Assembly (NCBI GenBank): GCA_020052635.1
Contig: JAGVOR010000137.1
Span: forward strand, 1-6,960
From: Candidatus Omnitrophota bacterium
Lineage (GTDB): Bacteria > Omnitrophota > Gorgyraeia > Gygaellales > Profunditerraquicolaceae
Length of the DNA stretch: 6,960 bases
Direction of reading: 5' to 3'
Below are positions 6,056 to 6,960 of the stretch, piece by piece; within the stretch, counting starts at the first letter, position 1, and every line of letters starts with the position of its first letter. Position numbers and translations under genes: made by a program. The notes under the pieces were generated by a model. That model saw only the letters and a program-made list of their open reading frames with translations, was not told where the DNA came from and searched no databases.

Positions 6056-6681
6056 GTTTGCTTGGTTTAATTATTGCATTTGCCGTATCTTTTCTTCTTT
6101 TATTGGTCGCGATGACGGTGCATGAATTTGCTCATGGATGGGTGGCTTATAAATTAGGCGATTCTACCGCCCGTTTAAGCGGCCGCCTGACCCTGAATCC
6201 TCTGGCGCATATCGATCCTTTCTGGACATTGTTATTGCCCCTGGTGCTTTTTTTGTCCAGTTCCGGAAGTTTTGTTTTTGGGGCAGCCAAACCCGTTCCG
6301 GTAAATTATTGGAGCTTGAAAAATCCTAAACAGGATATGATCTGGATCGGTTTGGCCGGGCCCTTAGCCAATTTTATCCTGGCTTTTTTGATTGCTCTCA
6401 TTTTGAGGCTTCTACCCCTGGCGGGGATGACGGGTTATTTGCTTTTTCAGCTTCTGACGATTAATGTCGTTTTGGCAGTATTTAACCTTATTCCGATCCC
6501 GCCCCTGGATGGTTCAAAGATTTTAATCGGTATTTTACCCGAGCAGCTATCACAAGGGGTGGCGGGCCTTGAACGCTACGGCTTTATCATCCTCTTTCTT
6601 TTTATCTGGATGGGAGTATTTGACCGCCTGCTTTGGCCTTTAGTGGGCTCACTGATCAGGATGATGGGAGTAGGTTTTTAA
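6052..6681 (+). CDS. site-2-protease-family (M50) membrane metalloprotease
   Basis: The 209-residue protein is hydrophobic throughout, with about five or six membrane segments. The first helix carries HEFAH (24-28), the HExxH zinc motif, and a later helix carries NLIPIPPLDG (145-154), whose D153 is the expected third zinc ligand. LSGRLTLNPLAHIDP (42-56), GAAKPVPVN (77-85) and GLAGPLANF (100-108) are typical of the short, PDZ-less M50 proteases widespread in bacteria. The family cuts transmembrane helices of anti-sigma factors or membrane remnants; the substrate here is unknown and no anti-sigma factor gene is in view. Translation starts at TTG with a good Shine-Dalgarno, overlapping the SH3 gene by 4 bases (TTGA). 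The stop shares one base with the aroB start (TAATG). Confidence 0.93.
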   Translation: MSLLGLIIAFAVSFLLLLVAMTVHEFAHGWVAYKLGDSTARLSGRLTLNPLAHIDPFWTLLLPLVLFLSSSGSFVFGAAKPVPVNYWSLKNPKQDMIWIGLAGPLANFILAFLIALILRLLPLAGMTGYLLFQLLTINVVLAVFNLIPIPPLDGSKILIGILPEQLSQGVAGLERYGFIILFLFIWMGVFDRLLWPLVGSLIRMMGVGF

Positions 6682-6960
6682 TGTATAAAGTTAAAGTTAA
6701 TTTAGGGGAACGTTCTTATCCAATCGTTATCGGCAACGGCATAATCAGCAAGCTGGGGGTTCATTTGAAAGCGGTAAATGCCGGCGCGGATGCTTTTGTC
6801 ATCACCAACCGTTTTCTAAAAAAAAAATATGGCGTGAAATTATCGCAAGCTTTGTCGACCGGCGGTTTCACCCATTGCTTTCACCTTGTGCCGGAGGGCG
6901 AAAAAGCCAAATCGATCGCCGTTGCCAGCAGGGTAATTAAGGATCTGGCCAGGTTTGACC
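6681..6960 (+). CDS. aroB: 3-dehydroquinate synthase, 3' end beyond the window
   Basis: Ninety-three residues are visible before the window ends. The opening YKVKVNLGERSYPIVIGNGI matches the first strands of 3-dehydroquinate synthase. FVITNRFLKKKYG (39-51) fits the NAD-binding strand and helix, and VPEGEKAKS (70-78) is a variant of the family's PDGE-x-x-KS signature. The enzyme converts DAHP to 3-dehydroquinate, the second step of the shikimate pathway to aromatic amino acids, in the cytosol using NAD and a divalent metal. The metal ligands lie in the missing part. The ATG overlaps the protease stop by one base, and GGGAG (6666-6670) gives a slightly distant Shine-Dalgarno. A run of ten A (6818-6827) falls in the KKK codons, and the frame stays open on both sides of it. 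The assignment is firm for a fragment; a 2-epi-5-epi-valiolone or DOI synthase relative is a remote alternative. Confidence 0.9.
   Translation, partial: MYKVKVNLGERSYPIVIGNGIISKLGVHLKAVNAGADAFVITNRFLKKKYGVKLSQALSTGGFTHCFHLVPEGEKAKSIAVASRVIKDLARFD

Overview
This window reads as a dense, single-direction stretch of bacterial chromosome: ten protein-coding genes, all on the + strand. Most neighbours overlap or lie within 15 bases of each other, so much of it is probably one or two transcripts. The best taxonomic pointer is the small basic protein at 4950-5234. It matches, from memory, a short basic family regarded as a signature of the Planctomycetes-Verrucomicrobia-Chlamydiae (PVC) superphylum. 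With the moderate base composition and the neighbouring genes, this suggests an uncultured PVC-group bacterium such as Omnitrophota (former OP3). That assignment is inference, not proof.

Left part (1-1759): the C-terminal two thirds of an AAA-type ATPase of the archaeal-ATPase/DUF234 style, cut by the window start, overlaps by 4 bases a YfcE/MJ0936-type metallophosphoesterase. A 91-base gap (1760-1850) follows, filled by two palindromes. It is the only real intergenic space in the window.

Middle part (1851-4498): a HIT-family nucleotide hydrolase/transferase, a dGTPase-type HD hydrolase and a GAF-HD-GYP protein (predicted cyclic-di-GMP phosphodiesterase) overlap in series by 14 and 41 bases. 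All three handle nucleotides or nucleotide second messengers.

Right part (4505-6960): a membrane-anchored SPOR protein, the PVC-type small basic protein, an exported protein with two bacterial SH3 domains and a site-2-protease-like membrane metalloprotease follow with tiny gaps or overlaps. The start of aroB (3-dehydroquinate synthase, shikimate pathway) runs off the right end. Strong Shine-Dalgarno sites precede the small basic protein and the protease; several other starts have none visible and probably depend on translational coupling.

I found no tRNA, rRNA, CRISPR array, insertion sequence, phage gene or defence system. No clearly new biological system is visible. The points most worth a second look are the compound palindromic element before the HIT gene, the alanine/lysine tail on the PVC-type small protein, the unassigned C-terminal domains of the ATPase and of the SH3 protein, and the overlapping run of nucleotide-handling genes.
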